Below, in pieces: positions 24,861 to 33,297 of a stretch of DNA of 33,356 nucleotides (within the stretch, counting starts at the first letter, position 1; each line of letters begins with the position of its first letter). The notes under the pieces are model-generated. The model was not told the DNA's origin and searched no databases. It saw only the letters and a list, made by a program, of their open reading frames with translations. The stretch comes from Candidatus Cloacimonadota bacterium (GTDB taxonomy: Bacteria > Cloacimonadota > Cloacimonadia > Cloacimonadales > TCS61). Where the stretch lies: positions 1-33,356 of the forward strand of contig JAFGRJ010000038.1 of the NCBI GenBank assembly GCA_016935235.1. Direction: 5' to 3'. A program made the position numbers and the translations under genes.

Positions 24861-25629
24861 TCTGAAAACTTATGTCCCTCTCGAATTTAAGTACGATGAT
24901 CGCGTCCAGCCTGGCAATATTCACGGCTCCCTGTACGTGCGCGTTCATGTGAATTTTATCAGGGGCTTCGGAGATCCTGTCAACTGTGCCCACCTTGAAT
25001 CCTTCTGGAAATATGGATGAAAGGTTTGATGATATTACTTCATCACCCTTTACAATATCAGAGCCCAGAGGAATAAGGGTCATATTGGTTTTTCCATTTA
25101 TATCAGATTTAAGAATGCCCTGCAGGTCGTTACGTTTTAATTTTACCCCGAGACTGAAAGTGGAATGTGTATAAGGAAGCACCACAGCAAAGTTCCAGGA
25201 AGTGGTGAGGATCTTTCCTACAATTCCCTTCTCTGTGATTACAGGATAACCGTTTCTAATGCCGTCCTTTTTGCCCTTATTGATAACAAAGAGACGTTCT
25301 TCAAAATTTCCTCTGTATCCTATAATATCCGCCAGCAGGTAATCCACAGGAAGATCTTGAGGAATAATTCGTTCGTCCTCCAGGTTTTCCAGTTCCTGTT
25401 CCAGGAGATAAGTTTTTACTACTTCCTGCGCCAGTTGATTTTCGAGGAAACGGTTTTTCTTTTCAACATTGAACAGGCTTTCGATCTTATTAAGAGTGTT
25501 TATGAAAGGCAGGTAGATGGTGTTATTAAGGAAAAATGCCTTATGCAGTCGCTGCTGATAGGTGCCCAGGAACAGAATAATTGCCAGGGAGAGGTAAATC
25601 AGGAATAAAAAGTGTCTTTTTAACATCAA
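24838..25629 (-). CDS. mreC: Rod shape-determining protein MreC
   Basis: A 263-residue bitopic protein: a short cytoplasmic start, one membrane helix (~6-24), a coiled coil (~45-88) and a periplasmic beta-rich domain (~95-245). MreC family segments are visible: INKGKKDGIRNGYPVITEKG (~115-134), VGKILTT (~136-142) and a late GDEVISSNLSSIFPEG-type stretch. MreC links cytoplasmic MreB to PBP2 and activates it. Its ATG overlaps the mreB stop by 4 bases, and its 3' end overlaps the CofE-like gene by 23 bases. Confidence 0.94.
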   Translation of the reverse strand: MMLKRHFLFLIYLSLAIILFLGTYQQRLHKAFFLNNTIYLPFINTLNKIESLFNVEKKNRFLENQLAQEVVKTYLLEQELENLEDERIIPQDLPVDYLLADIIGYRGNFEERLFVINKGKKDGIRNGYPVITEKGIVGKILTTSWNFAVVLPYTHSTFSLGVKLKRNDLQGILKSDINGKTNMTLIPLGSDIVKGDEVISSNLSSIFPEGFKVGTVDRISEAPDKIHMNAHVQGAVNIARLDAIIVLKFERDISFQNEFENNN

Positions 25630-26660
25630 TCTTCAATTTTCTTGATAAGCACTTCACGATATTCCTCAAGATTGTCAAGAACATGTCCACTGCCTTTAAG
25701 CACACATAGTAATGGATCCGGCATGATATGTACAGGAAGGTCGACAGATTCCTGCAGCTTTTTGTCGAGCCTTTTCAGCTGAGCACCACCTCCAGTCAGG
25801 ATTATGCCCCGTTCTGCTATGTCAGCAGCCAGTTCCGGTGCTGTTTTCTCAAATAGGCGTTTCACTGCGTCTATCATGGCTGCCACTGTTTCTGAAAGAG
25901 CTTCCCGGATTTCCTCGGAACTGACTTCCACGGTTATAGGATAACCGGTGATAATATCACGACCGCGGACCTCAGTCTTTAATTCCTTTTCCAGGGGATA
26001 GGCAGATCCGATATCGATTTTTATCTTTTCGGCAGTTTGGATTCCGATGAAAATGTTATTCCGCTTGCGCAGGTAGTTAACAATAGCCTGGTCCATTTTA
26101 TCTCCCCCGATTCGGATCGAACTGTGAACAACAATATGGGATAGGGAGATGATGGCGATTTCGGTGGTTCCTCCACCGATATCCATTACCAGGTTACCCT
26201 GTGGTTTATGGATGGGGAGATCAGCACCAATGGCAGCAGCGATGGGTTCGGAAATGATGTGGACCTCACGGGCTCCTGCGTGAAGGGCACTGTCACGTAC
26301 GGCCCTTTTTTCAACTTCAGTAATTCCGGAAGGAACACATACCAATACCCGCGGCTTGATCAGAAGCCTTCTTTTCTGTGCCCGGAAGATAAGGTTGCGC
26401 AACATCATTTCTGTCACCTGGAAATCAGCTATTACTCCGTCTTTCAGGGGTTTGATGATTCGTACTTCATCGGGATTCTTGCCCAGCATGTTCTTGGCTT
26501 CCTCACCAATGGCAATTATCTTCTTGCCATCAGTAGAGAGGGCAACTACCGAAGGCTCATCGATGACAATACCGACACCTTTGCGGTAAACAAGAGTGTT
26601 GGCAGTTCCCAGATCAATGGCAATATCATTGGAAAACAATCCTGATAGACCTTTAAACAT
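25626..26660 (-). CDS. mreB: Rod shape-determining actin-like protein MreB
   Basis: An actin-fold ATPase of 344 residues that forms membrane-bound filaments and guides lateral wall synthesis. Nucleotide-binding segments are present: DLGTANT (residues 17-23), VMDIGGGTTEIAII (~165-178), EKIKIDIGSAYP in the central domain and ILTGGGAQLKRLD near the C-terminus. Strong GGAGG precedes the ATG at short spacing. This is the first gene of the elongasome operon, transcribed away from ruvB. A TTGACA box lies about 65 bases upstream. Confidence 0.97.
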   Translation of the reverse strand: MFKGLSGLFSNDIAIDLGTANTLVYRKGVGIVIDEPSVVALSTDGKKIIAIGEEAKNMLGKNPDEVRIIKPLKDGVIADFQVTEMMLRNLIFRAQKRRLLIKPRVLVCVPSGITEVEKRAVRDSALHAGAREVHIISEPIAAAIGADLPIHKPQGNLVMDIGGGTTEIAIISLSHIVVHSSIRIGGDKMDQAIVNYLRKRNNIFIGIQTAEKIKIDIGSAYPLEKELKTEVRGRDIITGYPITVEVSSEEIREALSETVAAMIDAVKRLFEKTAPELAADIAERGIILTGGGAQLKRLDKKLQESVDLPVHIMPDPLLCVLKGSGHVLDNLEEYREVLIKKIED

Positions 26661-27003
26661 ATATCCTCCGCCCGAAAGACTTTATTAAAATACAATTGTT
26701 TTTTATTTTATACAATATTTCTTCTGTCAAGAGCTTTATATTAAATTCTGAAAGGGATTTAACAATATCTGCATTTTTTGACCCAATGAAAGAGAAAAAA
26801 TAAGAACCGTGTTGTAGGGGGGCTATTCAAATTGAAATTATCACAGAAATACTGATGATGATCAGTGGGGAACATTAAAAAATATTCTCTGTTAAACATA
26901 ATTTAAAAAATCCTTGCCTTAAAATAACCTTCCCATTATCTAGATTTCGGGAAATGCCATTGCCTTGACCTGCAGGGCAAAAAAATCTCATTTAATGAGA
27001 ATA
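26661..27003. other. Divergent intergenic region between mreB and ruvB
   Basis: About 340 A/T-rich bases without a supportable gene. The left part holds the mreB candidate promoter. The right part holds TTGCCT (26914-26919), preceded by an A/T-rich tract and followed at 17 bases by the weak hexamer TATCTA, a possible ruvB promoter. In the middle (26760-26880) I see no distinct structure. Confidence 0.6.
26705..26730 (-). promoter_or_regulatory. Candidate mreB operon promoter
   Basis: On the minus strand TTGACA (26730-26725) is followed 12-14 bases later by overlapping TATAAA and TAAAAT. Both -10-like hexamers are closer than the usual 16-18 bases, so either the spacing is unusual or the -10 is a weaker A/T-rich site. 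The mreB start is about 45 bases further down. Confidence 0.4.
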
Positions 27004-28056
27004 ATGGAACAGAGAGAGGGTAAATTGCTGGATAGAGTTACCGATCCCCACGAATTAAACGAGGAAAAGGAGTTTGACCGTACTCTCAGACCCCAAAGAC
27101 TTGCAGATTTTGTCGGACAGGAGCAGATAAAGGAAATATTGCACATTGCGATCGCTGCCGCTAAACTTCGCAAAGAACCCCTGGATCATATCCTGTTCTA
27201 TGGTCCTCCCGGTCTGGGGAAGACTACCCTGGCTTATATTATTGCCCATGAACTTGAAACATCTATCAAGGTAAGTGCAGGACCGGTTCTGGAAAAAGCG
27301 CCGGATCTGGCCGGAATACTTACAAATCTGCAGAAATTTGATGTGTTTTTCATTGATGAAGTACACCGTCTCAACCATGTAGTAGAAGAATACATGTATC
27401 CAGCTATTGAAGATTTTGAAATGGAGATAATAATAGACAGTGGTCCCAGTGCACGTTCTCTTAAGATTGATATCGAACCCTTCACGCTGATCGGGGCTAC
27501 CACCAGGGCCGGTCTTTTAACTTCTCCCCTGCGGGCTCGTTTTGGGCTGGTTTTACGTCTGGACTATTATGACACTGCGAGTATCGAAAAAATTGTGCAT
27601 CGTTCTGCCGGATTATTGAAAGTGCCGATCGAGGAAGAGGGAGCAAGTGAGATTGCGCGCAGAAGTAGGGGGACTCCCCGGGTAGCTAACCGCCTGCTGC
27701 GCCGGGTGCGTGACTATGCCCAGATTCGGGGAGATGGCATTATCAGCCGTCAGATCGCGATTAAGGCACTGCAGATGTTGAATGTTGACAATGCCGGTCT
27801 GGATGACATGGATAAAAGGATCCTGCGTGTCATCATGGAGAATTATGGCGGAGGGCCGGTTGGTCTGAAAACCCTGGCAGTGGCTGTTGGTGAAGATCCT
27901 GGCACGGTCGAGGAAATTTATGAACCGTATCTCATCCAGCAGGGATTTCTGGACAGAACATCCCAGGGCCGGAAAGTTACCATGAAATCTTATCGCCATT
28001 TCGGCATTTCTCCCGATCAAGAGCAAATGACGATCTTCAAGCAAGATACAGAGTAA
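27004..28056 (+). CDS. ruvB: Holliday junction branch migration helicase RuvB
   Basis: An AAA+ motor that drives Holliday junction migration with RuvA. With ATG 27004 it has 350 residues, a typical length. Other in-frame starts are ATG 26995 and TTG 26965; none has a good ribosome site, and the conserved part begins at EKEFDRTLRPQRLADFVGQ. Walker A is GPPGLGKTT, Walker B DEVHRL, sensor 1 GATTRAG, the arginine region SPLRARFGL, and the C-terminal winged helix contains RTSQGRKVT. ruvA and ruvC are not in the window. rarA starts 3 bases after the stop, so two junction- and fork-processing ATPases are co-expressed. Confidence 0.96.
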   Translation: MEQREGKLLDRVTDPHELNEEKEFDRTLRPQRLADFVGQEQIKEILHIAIAAAKLRKEPLDHILFYGPPGLGKTTLAYIIAHELETSIKVSAGPVLEKAPDLAGILTNLQKFDVFFIDEVHRLNHVVEEYMYPAIEDFEMEIIIDSGPSARSLKIDIEPFTLIGATTRAGLLTSPLRARFGLVLRLDYYDTASIEKIVHRSAGLLKVPIEEEGASEIARRSRGTPRVANRLLRRVRDYAQIRGDGIISRQIAIKALQMLNVDNAGLDDMDKRILRVIMENYGGGPVGLKTLAVAVGEDPGTVEEIYEPYLIQQGFLDRTSQGRKVTMKSYRHFGISPDQEQMTIFKQDTE

Positions 28057-28059
28057 CCC

Positions 28060-29382
28060 ATGACAGATCAACTAGCATTATTCGAAAGGAAGATAAAACC
28101 AACAAATGTGCCCCTGGCCGAAAAAATAAGACCCCGTACCCTGGATGAGATGAAAGGTCAGGATAATCTGCTTAGAAAAGGTTCTCAGCTACGCCACATG
28201 ATTGAGCACGATAAATATATCTCCTTTATCATGTGGGGCCCCCCCGGCACAGGTAAAACAACCATCGCCCGTATTGTGGAACACAGCACCAGCAGCAGAT
28301 TTGTTTATTTCAGCGCAGTCCTTTCCAGTATTAATGACGTTAAGAAGGTTATGAAGGAAGCTGAATACAACCTGCAGACCAATAACCGCAGCACCATTCT
28401 CTTCATCGATGAGATTCACAGGTTCAATAAATCGCAGCAGGATGCTTTCCTTCCTTATATAGAATCCGGTGCTGTGATCCTAATTGGAGCTACTACCGAG
28501 AATCCTTCCTTTGAAGTGATACCAGCCCTGTTGTCACGCTGCCAGGTTTTTGTGCTGGAACAGCTAACGGAAGCAGATCTGATCAGGATAATTACCAGAG
28601 CCCTGCAAGCCCTGCAGCAGGAAAATGTTCTGGAATCCAATCATATTGCTTACCTTGCTCAACAAAGCCAGGGAGATGGCAGGAAAGCCCTCAATTATCT
28701 GGAAAGTGTACTCAGTAATATGAAACCACAGCATAAAATCAGTATTGATTTTATAGCGGGAGTTCTTACCAGAAAACCTCTTTACTACGATAAGGATAGA
28801 GAAGAACATTACAATGTTATCTCAGCCCTGCATAAATCGCTGCGGGGAAGTGATCCCCAGGCCGGTCTCTACTGGCTGGCCCGGATGCTGGAAGCGGGTG
28901 AAGATCCCCTGTATATTGTCAGACGACTGGTTAGATTCGCATCCGAAGATGTCGGACTGGCAGATCCACAAGCTATCGTTCAGGCAATGGCTGTGAAGGA
29001 AGCCGTCCATTTTCTTGGCATGCCGGAAGCCAATACCGCCATAGCCCAACTTGTGGTTTATCTGGCTACTGCCCCGAAAAGCAATTCTCTCTATCAAGCT
29101 TATAACTCCGCCCGGGATGATGCCCAGAAGACAAGCCATCTTGGCGTTCCCCTCCATATACGTAATGCCCCCACCAAACTCATGAAAGAACTGGAATACG
29201 GTAAAGATTACAAGTATGATCACGAGTTCAAGAATGCATACTATTACCAGAAATATTTTCCCAACGCCATGTCTGAAAAAACATATTACCAGCCTTCCAG
29301 CTTCGGATTTGAAAAGGAGATCAAGAAACGCCTGGACTGGTGGCGGAAAATGAGGAAAGAGCAGAAGAAGGAATCTGGTTGA
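28060..29382 (+). CDS. rarA: Replication-associated recombination protein A (RarA/MgsA)
   Basis: A clamp-loader-like AAA+ ATPase of 440 residues acting at stalled forks and interacting with single-strand DNA-binding protein. Motifs are GPPGTGKTT (Walker A), FIDEIHRFNKSQQDAFLP (Walker B region), GATTENPSFEV (sensor 1), LSRCQVF, and the C-terminal tetramerisation region with YDKDREEHYN, SLRGSDPQA, YWLARMLEAGEDP and ARDDAQ, all typical of RarA. It is encoded 3 bases after ruvB. It ends 151 bases before hrcA. Confidence 0.95.
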   Translation: MTDQLALFERKIKPTNVPLAEKIRPRTLDEMKGQDNLLRKGSQLRHMIEHDKYISFIMWGPPGTGKTTIARIVEHSTSSRFVYFSAVLSSINDVKKVMKEAEYNLQTNNRSTILFIDEIHRFNKSQQDAFLPYIESGAVILIGATTENPSFEVIPALLSRCQVFVLEQLTEADLIRIITRALQALQQENVLESNHIAYLAQQSQGDGRKALNYLESVLSNMKPQHKISIDFIAGVLTRKPLYYDKDREEHYNVISALHKSLRGSDPQAGLYWLARMLEAGEDPLYIVRRLVRFASEDVGLADPQAIVQAMAVKEAVHFLGMPEANTAIAQLVVYLATAPKSNSLYQAYNSARDDAQKTSHLGVPLHIRNAPTKLMKELEYGKDYKYDHEFKNAYYYQKYFPNAMSEKTYYQPSSFGFEKEIKKRLDWWRKMRKEQKKESG

Positions 29383-29437
29383 TTTCAAGCTGAAAATTCC
29401 TTGACCAATCCTTTTAGAAACAAGTTTTAGAAAGAAA

Positions 29438-29464
29438 TTAGCACTCTAAGATTTAGTTTGACAA
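29438..29464 (+). promoter_or_regulatory. CIRCE-like operator 1 overlapping the hrcA -35 box
   Basis: A perfect left CIRCE half, TTAGCACTC (29438-29446), nine bases, then GTTTGACAA (29456-29464), which matches GAGTGCTAA at 5 of 9 positions. The degenerate half contains the TTGACA -35 hexamer (29458-29463). HrcA binding here would compete with RNA polymerase. The perfect half is directly visible; function is inferred from the known HrcA-CIRCE system. Confidence 0.65.
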
Positions 29465-29485
29465 CTTCCCCAATAAAATTAAATT
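29458..29485 (+). promoter_or_regulatory. Candidate hrcA operon promoter
   Basis: TTGACA at 29458-29463 with TAAATT 16 bases later (29480-29485). The promoter sits between the two CIRCE-like operators, as expected for a HrcA-repressed heat-shock operon. The -10 match is moderate. Confidence 0.5.
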
Positions 29486-29495
29486 GTCTTTTGAT

Positions 29496-29522
29496 TTAGC
29501 AGATTATTTACAGGAGTGCTAA
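29496..29522 (+). promoter_or_regulatory. CIRCE-like operator 2 in the hrcA leader
   Basis: TTAGCAGAT (29496-29504; 6 of 9 match to TTAGCACTC), nine bases, then the perfect right half GAGTGCTAA (29514-29522). It ends 11 bases before the hrcA ATG at 29534. Together with operator 1 it forms a pair 58 bases apart centre to centre. Confidence 0.75.
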
Positions 29523-29533
29523 AAAGAGTCGGG

Positions 29534-30589
29534 ATGAAAAAGAATGAAATAAGGCAGGTTAATGTACTGATCTACCTGATCGAGGAGTATATTGATAACT
29601 GTGAACCTGTATCTTCAGGTCTCATATGTGACAAGTACATAAACCAGGCCAGTCCAGCCACAGTCCGGATAGATTTGAATAAGCTGGAGAAGGATAATTT
29701 GATTTATCAACCACATACTTCAGCCGGAAGGATACCCACTATCCAGGGTTACCGGCAGTATATCAGGTTCATTGCTTCTGATGTTGAGCATATGACCTTC
29801 CAGAAGGCTGATTTCCTGAGGGAACTTCTGGTAAAACATTACAAGGACACACCCCTGGCGCTGCACTATATAATGCAGTTGCTGGCTCAGGAGACGGACC
29901 AGTTGAGTTTTGTCGCAGAACCGGAAGTTTCCTATGGATATCTCGATAAACTTGAGGCATTCAAGATTTCAGATGATAAGTTATTATTTGTTGTAAGCCT
30001 TGATTCCGGGCTGGATAAAACGGTGATCCTCAAATGTGATCATCAGCTTACAGAGTTGCAGTTGAGGGCGCTGGTGCGTTATGTTAACGAGGAGTATGTC
30101 GGTCACAGGATCTATGATATTCAGAACAGGTTTATTAATGAAACTAGTGCAAAGGCGACAGATGAGAATCGTTTACTAAGGTTATTTCTGGAAGAGTTGC
30201 AGTCAGCGTTCACCGAGATAAGCAGTTATTTCATTCATTTTGATGGAAACATCAGTTTTCTGGAACAGCCCGAGTTCGATGACAAGAGCTCTATTCTGAC
30301 TTTTCTGGGTTTTGTCCAGAGACAGGATTATCTGGTTAACCTGATGCAGAAATTTGATTCCAGCCGCAGCTATTATGTTCTGATGGGAGAAGATATGGGT
30401 CAACCCCAGCTTTCCAATTATAGCCTGATATATTCTCGATATGAGATTTTTGGAATTCCAGGTTATCTGGGTATTGTAGGTCCTACGCGAATGAATTACC
30501 GCAGATATATTCCCATCATCAGGGACATGGCGAAAGTAATAACCAATACAACCAAGAAAGGCATGGTGGTACCGAGGGATGAACAGTAA
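29534..30589 (+). CDS. hrcA: Heat-inducible transcription repressor HrcA
   Basis: Represses class I heat-shock operons by binding CIRCE, with activity tuned by the GroE chaperonin. ATG 29534 gives 351 residues and has AAAGAG about 6 bases upstream; a GTG at 29516 lies inside the operator and has no proper ribosome site. The N-terminal winged helix shows EPVSSGLICDKY, SPATVRIDLNKLEKDNLIYQPHTSAGR (split) and IPTIQGYRQYI, the classic HrcA DNA-binding layout. The central GAF-like and C-terminal parts include RMNYRRYIPIIRDMAKVI. It is the first gene of hrcA-grpE-dnaK-dnaJ and overlaps grpE by 11 bases. Confidence 0.95.
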   Translation: MKKNEIRQVNVLIYLIEEYIDNCEPVSSGLICDKYINQASPATVRIDLNKLEKDNLIYQPHTSAGRIPTIQGYRQYIRFIASDVEHMTFQKADFLRELLVKHYKDTPLALHYIMQLLAQETDQLSFVAEPEVSYGYLDKLEAFKISDDKLLFVVSLDSGLDKTVILKCDHQLTELQLRALVRYVNEEYVGHRIYDIQNRFINETSAKATDENRLLRLFLEELQSAFTEISSYFIHFDGNISFLEQPEFDDKSSILTFLGFVQRQDYLVNLMQKFDSSRSYYVLMGEDMGQPQLSNYSLIYSRYEIFGIPGYLGIVGPTRMNYRRYIPIIRDMAKVITNTTKKGMVVPRDEQ

Positions 30590-31241
30590 GAAAAAATTGC
30601 AGAAAACAAAGGGGATGCAGCTTGAACCTGAGAAGACAGAAGATAAAATGGTCTCTTCCCAGGAACAGGAAGAATCATCTGGTGGTGAGAAGCAGCGACT
30701 GAGCTGGAAGGACAAATATCATCTTCTGGAATCTGAGATAGAAGCCCTGATGGATCAGAAGATGCGGCTGGCGGCAGATTTCGAGAACTTCAGACGTCGC
30801 ACCAACAGTGAAAAGGCTGACTGGATAAAAAATGCTACGGAGAGACTGGTCCTGGAAATCTGTGATGTATTTGATAATTTTGAAAGAGCCCTGCATCCGG
30901 AGACCGAGAAAAGCAGCAAGGATTCTTTCCGTCAGGGAATTGAACTGATATTCCACCAGCTGGGAGAATTATTGAAGAAAGAAGGTGTAAAGAAAATTGA
31001 GGGTCTGGGAAAGGAATTCGATCCGCAATTCCATGATGCTCTGGTACACATTCCTTCCGATTTTCCGGAAAACAAGATTGTAGCGGTAATTCAGAATGGT
31101 TATACGATGAACAATAAATTAATCCGGGCTGCCAAAGTTGCTGTTTCTAACGGACAGAAACCTGTTCTGCCAGAAGATCCCGGAAGAAAGAAAGATGAAA
31201 ATGATAAGGATTTAGAAAAAGTTAAGCAAGAGGATAAATAG
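30579..31241 (+). CDS. grpE: Nucleotide exchange factor GrpE
   Basis: Releases ADP from DnaK. The protein has 220 residues: a charged, probably disordered N-terminus (~1-40), a long coiled coil (~45-105) containing [15 protein letters not shown], and the C-terminal beta domain with [16 protein letters not shown] and [14 protein letters not shown], the GrpE signature region. The C-terminus is a charged tail. Its ATG overlaps the hrcA stop (ATGAACAGTAA, 11 bases), so translation is coupled, and dnaK follows after 8 bases. Confidence 0.95.
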   Translation: MNSKKKLQKTKGMQLEPEKTEDKMVSSQEQEESSGGEKQRLSWKDKYHLLESEIEALMDQKMRLAADFENFRRRTNSEKADWIKNATERLVLEICDVFDNFERALHPETEKSSKDSFRQGIELIFHQLGELLKKEGVKKIEGLGKEFDPQFHDALVHIPSDFPENKIVAVIQNGYTMNNKLIRAAKVAVSNGQKPVLPEDPGRKKDENDKDLEKVKQEDK

Positions 31242-31249
31242 GAGGCAAG

Positions 31250-33226
31250 ATGGGTAAAATTATAGGTATAGATTTGGGAACCACTAATTCCTGTGTTGCT
31301 GTTATGGAAGGTGGAAAACCAGTTGTAATACAGAATGCTGAAGGTTCTCGCACGACTCCATCGGTAGTAGCTTTTACCAAGGACAAGGAAAGATTGGTGG
31401 GTCAATTGGCGAAGAGACAAGCTGTAACCAATCCCAGGAATACAGTATCCTCCATTAAGCGATTCATGGGTAGGCAGCTTAATGAGGTAGGTTCTGAAAT
31501 CAAAAGTGTCACTTATCAGGTTAAAGGTGGAAAATTTGGTGAGGCCACCGTACATATTGATGTGGAAAACAAGGATTTTACACCTCAGGAAATTTCTGCC
31601 ATGGTACTCACAAAGATGAAGGAAACGGCAGAAGCACATCTGGGTCAGAAAATTACGGAAGCGGTTATAACTGTTCCAGCTTATTTTAATGATGCTCAGC
31701 GTCAAGCCACCAAGGACGCCGGTCGCATATCCGGTCTTGATGTGAAAAGAATAATTAATGAGCCTACAGCGGCAGCCCTGGCTTATGGACTGGAAAGTAA
31801 GAAAGAAGAAAAAGTGGCAGTCTATGATCTGGGTGGAGGGACTTTTGATATCTCCATTCTGGAAGTGGCTGAGGGTGTGGTGGAAGTTCTCTCCACAAAT
31901 GGTGATACCCACCTTGGCGGGGATGATTTCGATAAAAAGATAATGGACTGGATTCTGGAAAGTTTCAAGAAACAGGAAGGGATAGATATATCGAATGATC
32001 CAATGGCTATGCAGAGAATTAAGGAAGCTGCTGAGAAAGCTAAGGTAGAGCTTTCCGGAACACAGACTACCAATATTAACCTGCCCTTTATCACAGCGGA
32101 CGCTTCAGGTCCCAAACATCTGAATCTCAATCTGAGTCTGTCCGAATTCAATCGCATGACCCATGACCTGGTGGAAAGAACCCTGGGTCCTTGCCGTCAG
32201 GCTCTGAAGGATGCTAAACTTTCCCTGGGTGAAATTGATGAGATAATCCTGGTGGGAGGAAGCACCAGAATCCCGGCGGTCAAGAATGCTGTAGAGAAAT
32301 TCTTCAATAAGAAACCAAACCAGAGTGTTAATCCGGATGAAGTGGTTGCCGTGGGGGCAGCCATTCAAGGAGGTATTCTGGCTGGTGATGAAAACCTGAG
32401 TGACATTCTGCTCCTTGATGTTACCCCACTCACACTGGGCATTGAAACGCTGGGAGGTGTTATGACTCCCCTGATCGAAAGAAACACCACTATTCCTACC
32501 AAGAAAAGCCAGATCTTTTCCACGGCATCAGATAACCAGCCGGCAGTCGGCATCGTGGTACTGCAGGGAGAAAGAACTATGGCCAAGGATAATCGCAGAT
32601 TGGGCAGTTTCGAACTGACCGGGATTCCACCGGCACCTCGTGGGATTCCTCAGATTGAAGTTACTTTTGATATCGATGCTAATGGCATACTGCATGTATC
32701 AGCGAAGGATAAGGGAACTGGCAAGGAACAATCAATTAAAATTGAAAGAACAGGTACCCTGAGTGAGGAAGAAATTCAGCGCATGGTCAAGGATGCTGAA
32801 GCACATGCTGATGAGGATAAGCATATGAAGGAATCGGTCACAGCAAGAAATGAACTGGACACCTTGATCTTCAGTACTGAGAAAAGTCTGCAGGAATATG
32901 GTTCCCGGTTATCATCTGATGAACGCAAGAAAATAGAGGAAGCAATAAAAGAAGCAAAGGAAAAGATGAAAACCCTGACCGATAAGTCTGCCAGCAAGGA
33001 TGAATTTGAGAAAGTCCGTGATGAACTGGGACGTAAGGCCCAGAAACTTGGCGAAATAGTCTATGCTGAAATGCAAAGGCAACAGGGCGCACAGGCGGGA
33101 CCGGGAGCAGAAACTTCGGAAGCGGAATTCGATGCCAGTAAAATGCATGGCAAGTCAGGAAGCGAAGAAGAAAAGGACCAGGGTCCTGTAGATGCTGATT
33201 TTGAGGTTGTTGACGATGATAAATAG
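31250..33226 (+). CDS. dnaK: Molecular chaperone DnaK (Hsp70)
   Basis: The 658-residue Hsp70 binds exposed hydrophobic peptide segments in ATP-controlled cycles with DnaJ and GrpE. ATPase signatures are [13 protein letters not shown] (5-17), [14 protein letters not shown] (~190-203) and [13 protein letters not shown] (~336-348), followed by the linker [19 protein letters not shown] (~384-402), a substrate-binding domain and a helical lid. The C-terminus ends in an acidic VVDDDK tail, similar to the usual EEVDDK. The segment after KRFMGRQ appears to contain the insert found in Gram-negative-type DnaK. GGAGG precedes the ATG. No key residue is missing. Confidence 0.98.
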   Translation: MGKIIGIDLGTTNSCVAVMEGGKPVVIQNAEGSRTTPSVVAFTKDKERLVGQLAKRQAVTNPRNTVSSIKRFMGRQLNEVGSEIKSVTYQVKGGKFGEATVHIDVENKDFTPQEISAMVLTKMKETAEAHLGQKITEAVITVPAYFNDAQRQATKDAGRISGLDVKRIINEPTAAALAYGLESKKEEKVAVYDLGGGTFDISILEVAEGVVEVLSTNGDTHLGGDDFDKKIMDWILESFKKQEGIDISNDPMAMQRIKEAAEKAKVELSGTQTTNINLPFITADASGPKHLNLNLSLSEFNRMTHDLVERTLGPCRQALKDAKLSLGEIDEIILVGGSTRIPAVKNAVEKFFNKKPNQSVNPDEVVAVGAAIQGGILAGDENLSDILLLDVTPLTLGIETLGGVMTPLIERNTTIPTKKSQIFSTASDNQPAVGIVVLQGERTMAKDNRRLGSFELTGIPPAPRGIPQIEVTFDIDANGILHVSAKDKGTGKEQSIKIERTGTLSEEEIQRMVKDAEAHADEDKHMKESVTARNELDTLIFSTEKSLQEYGSRLSSDERKKIEEAIKEAKEKMKTLTDKSASKDEFEKVRDELGRKAQKLGEIVYAEMQRQQGAQAGPGAETSEAEFDASKMHGKSGSEEEKDQGPVDADFEVVDDDK

Positions 33227-33252
33227 CAGTGATCCTGAATGAAGGGTAAGGT

Positions 33253-33274
33253 AGAGGTTGTATTGTCAACCTCT
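33253..33274 (+). other. Stem-loop between dnaK and dnaJ
   Basis: A perfect 8 bp inverted repeat (AGAGGTTG, loop TATTGT, CAACCTCT) in the 71-base gap between dnaK and dnaJ. It is not followed by a T run, so it is unlikely to be an efficient terminator; it could stabilise the upstream mRNA, mark a processing site or lower dnaJ expression relative to dnaK. Confidence 0.6.
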
Positions 33275-33297
33275 GCTGCTGCTGACAAGGAAATTGA

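Noticed and set aside
31100-31912. 270-residue frame antisense to grpE/dnaK
   Set aside because: Composition is rich in His, Ser, Cys and Phe, as expected from the complement of a highly conserved chaperone gene; no ribosome site and no domain.
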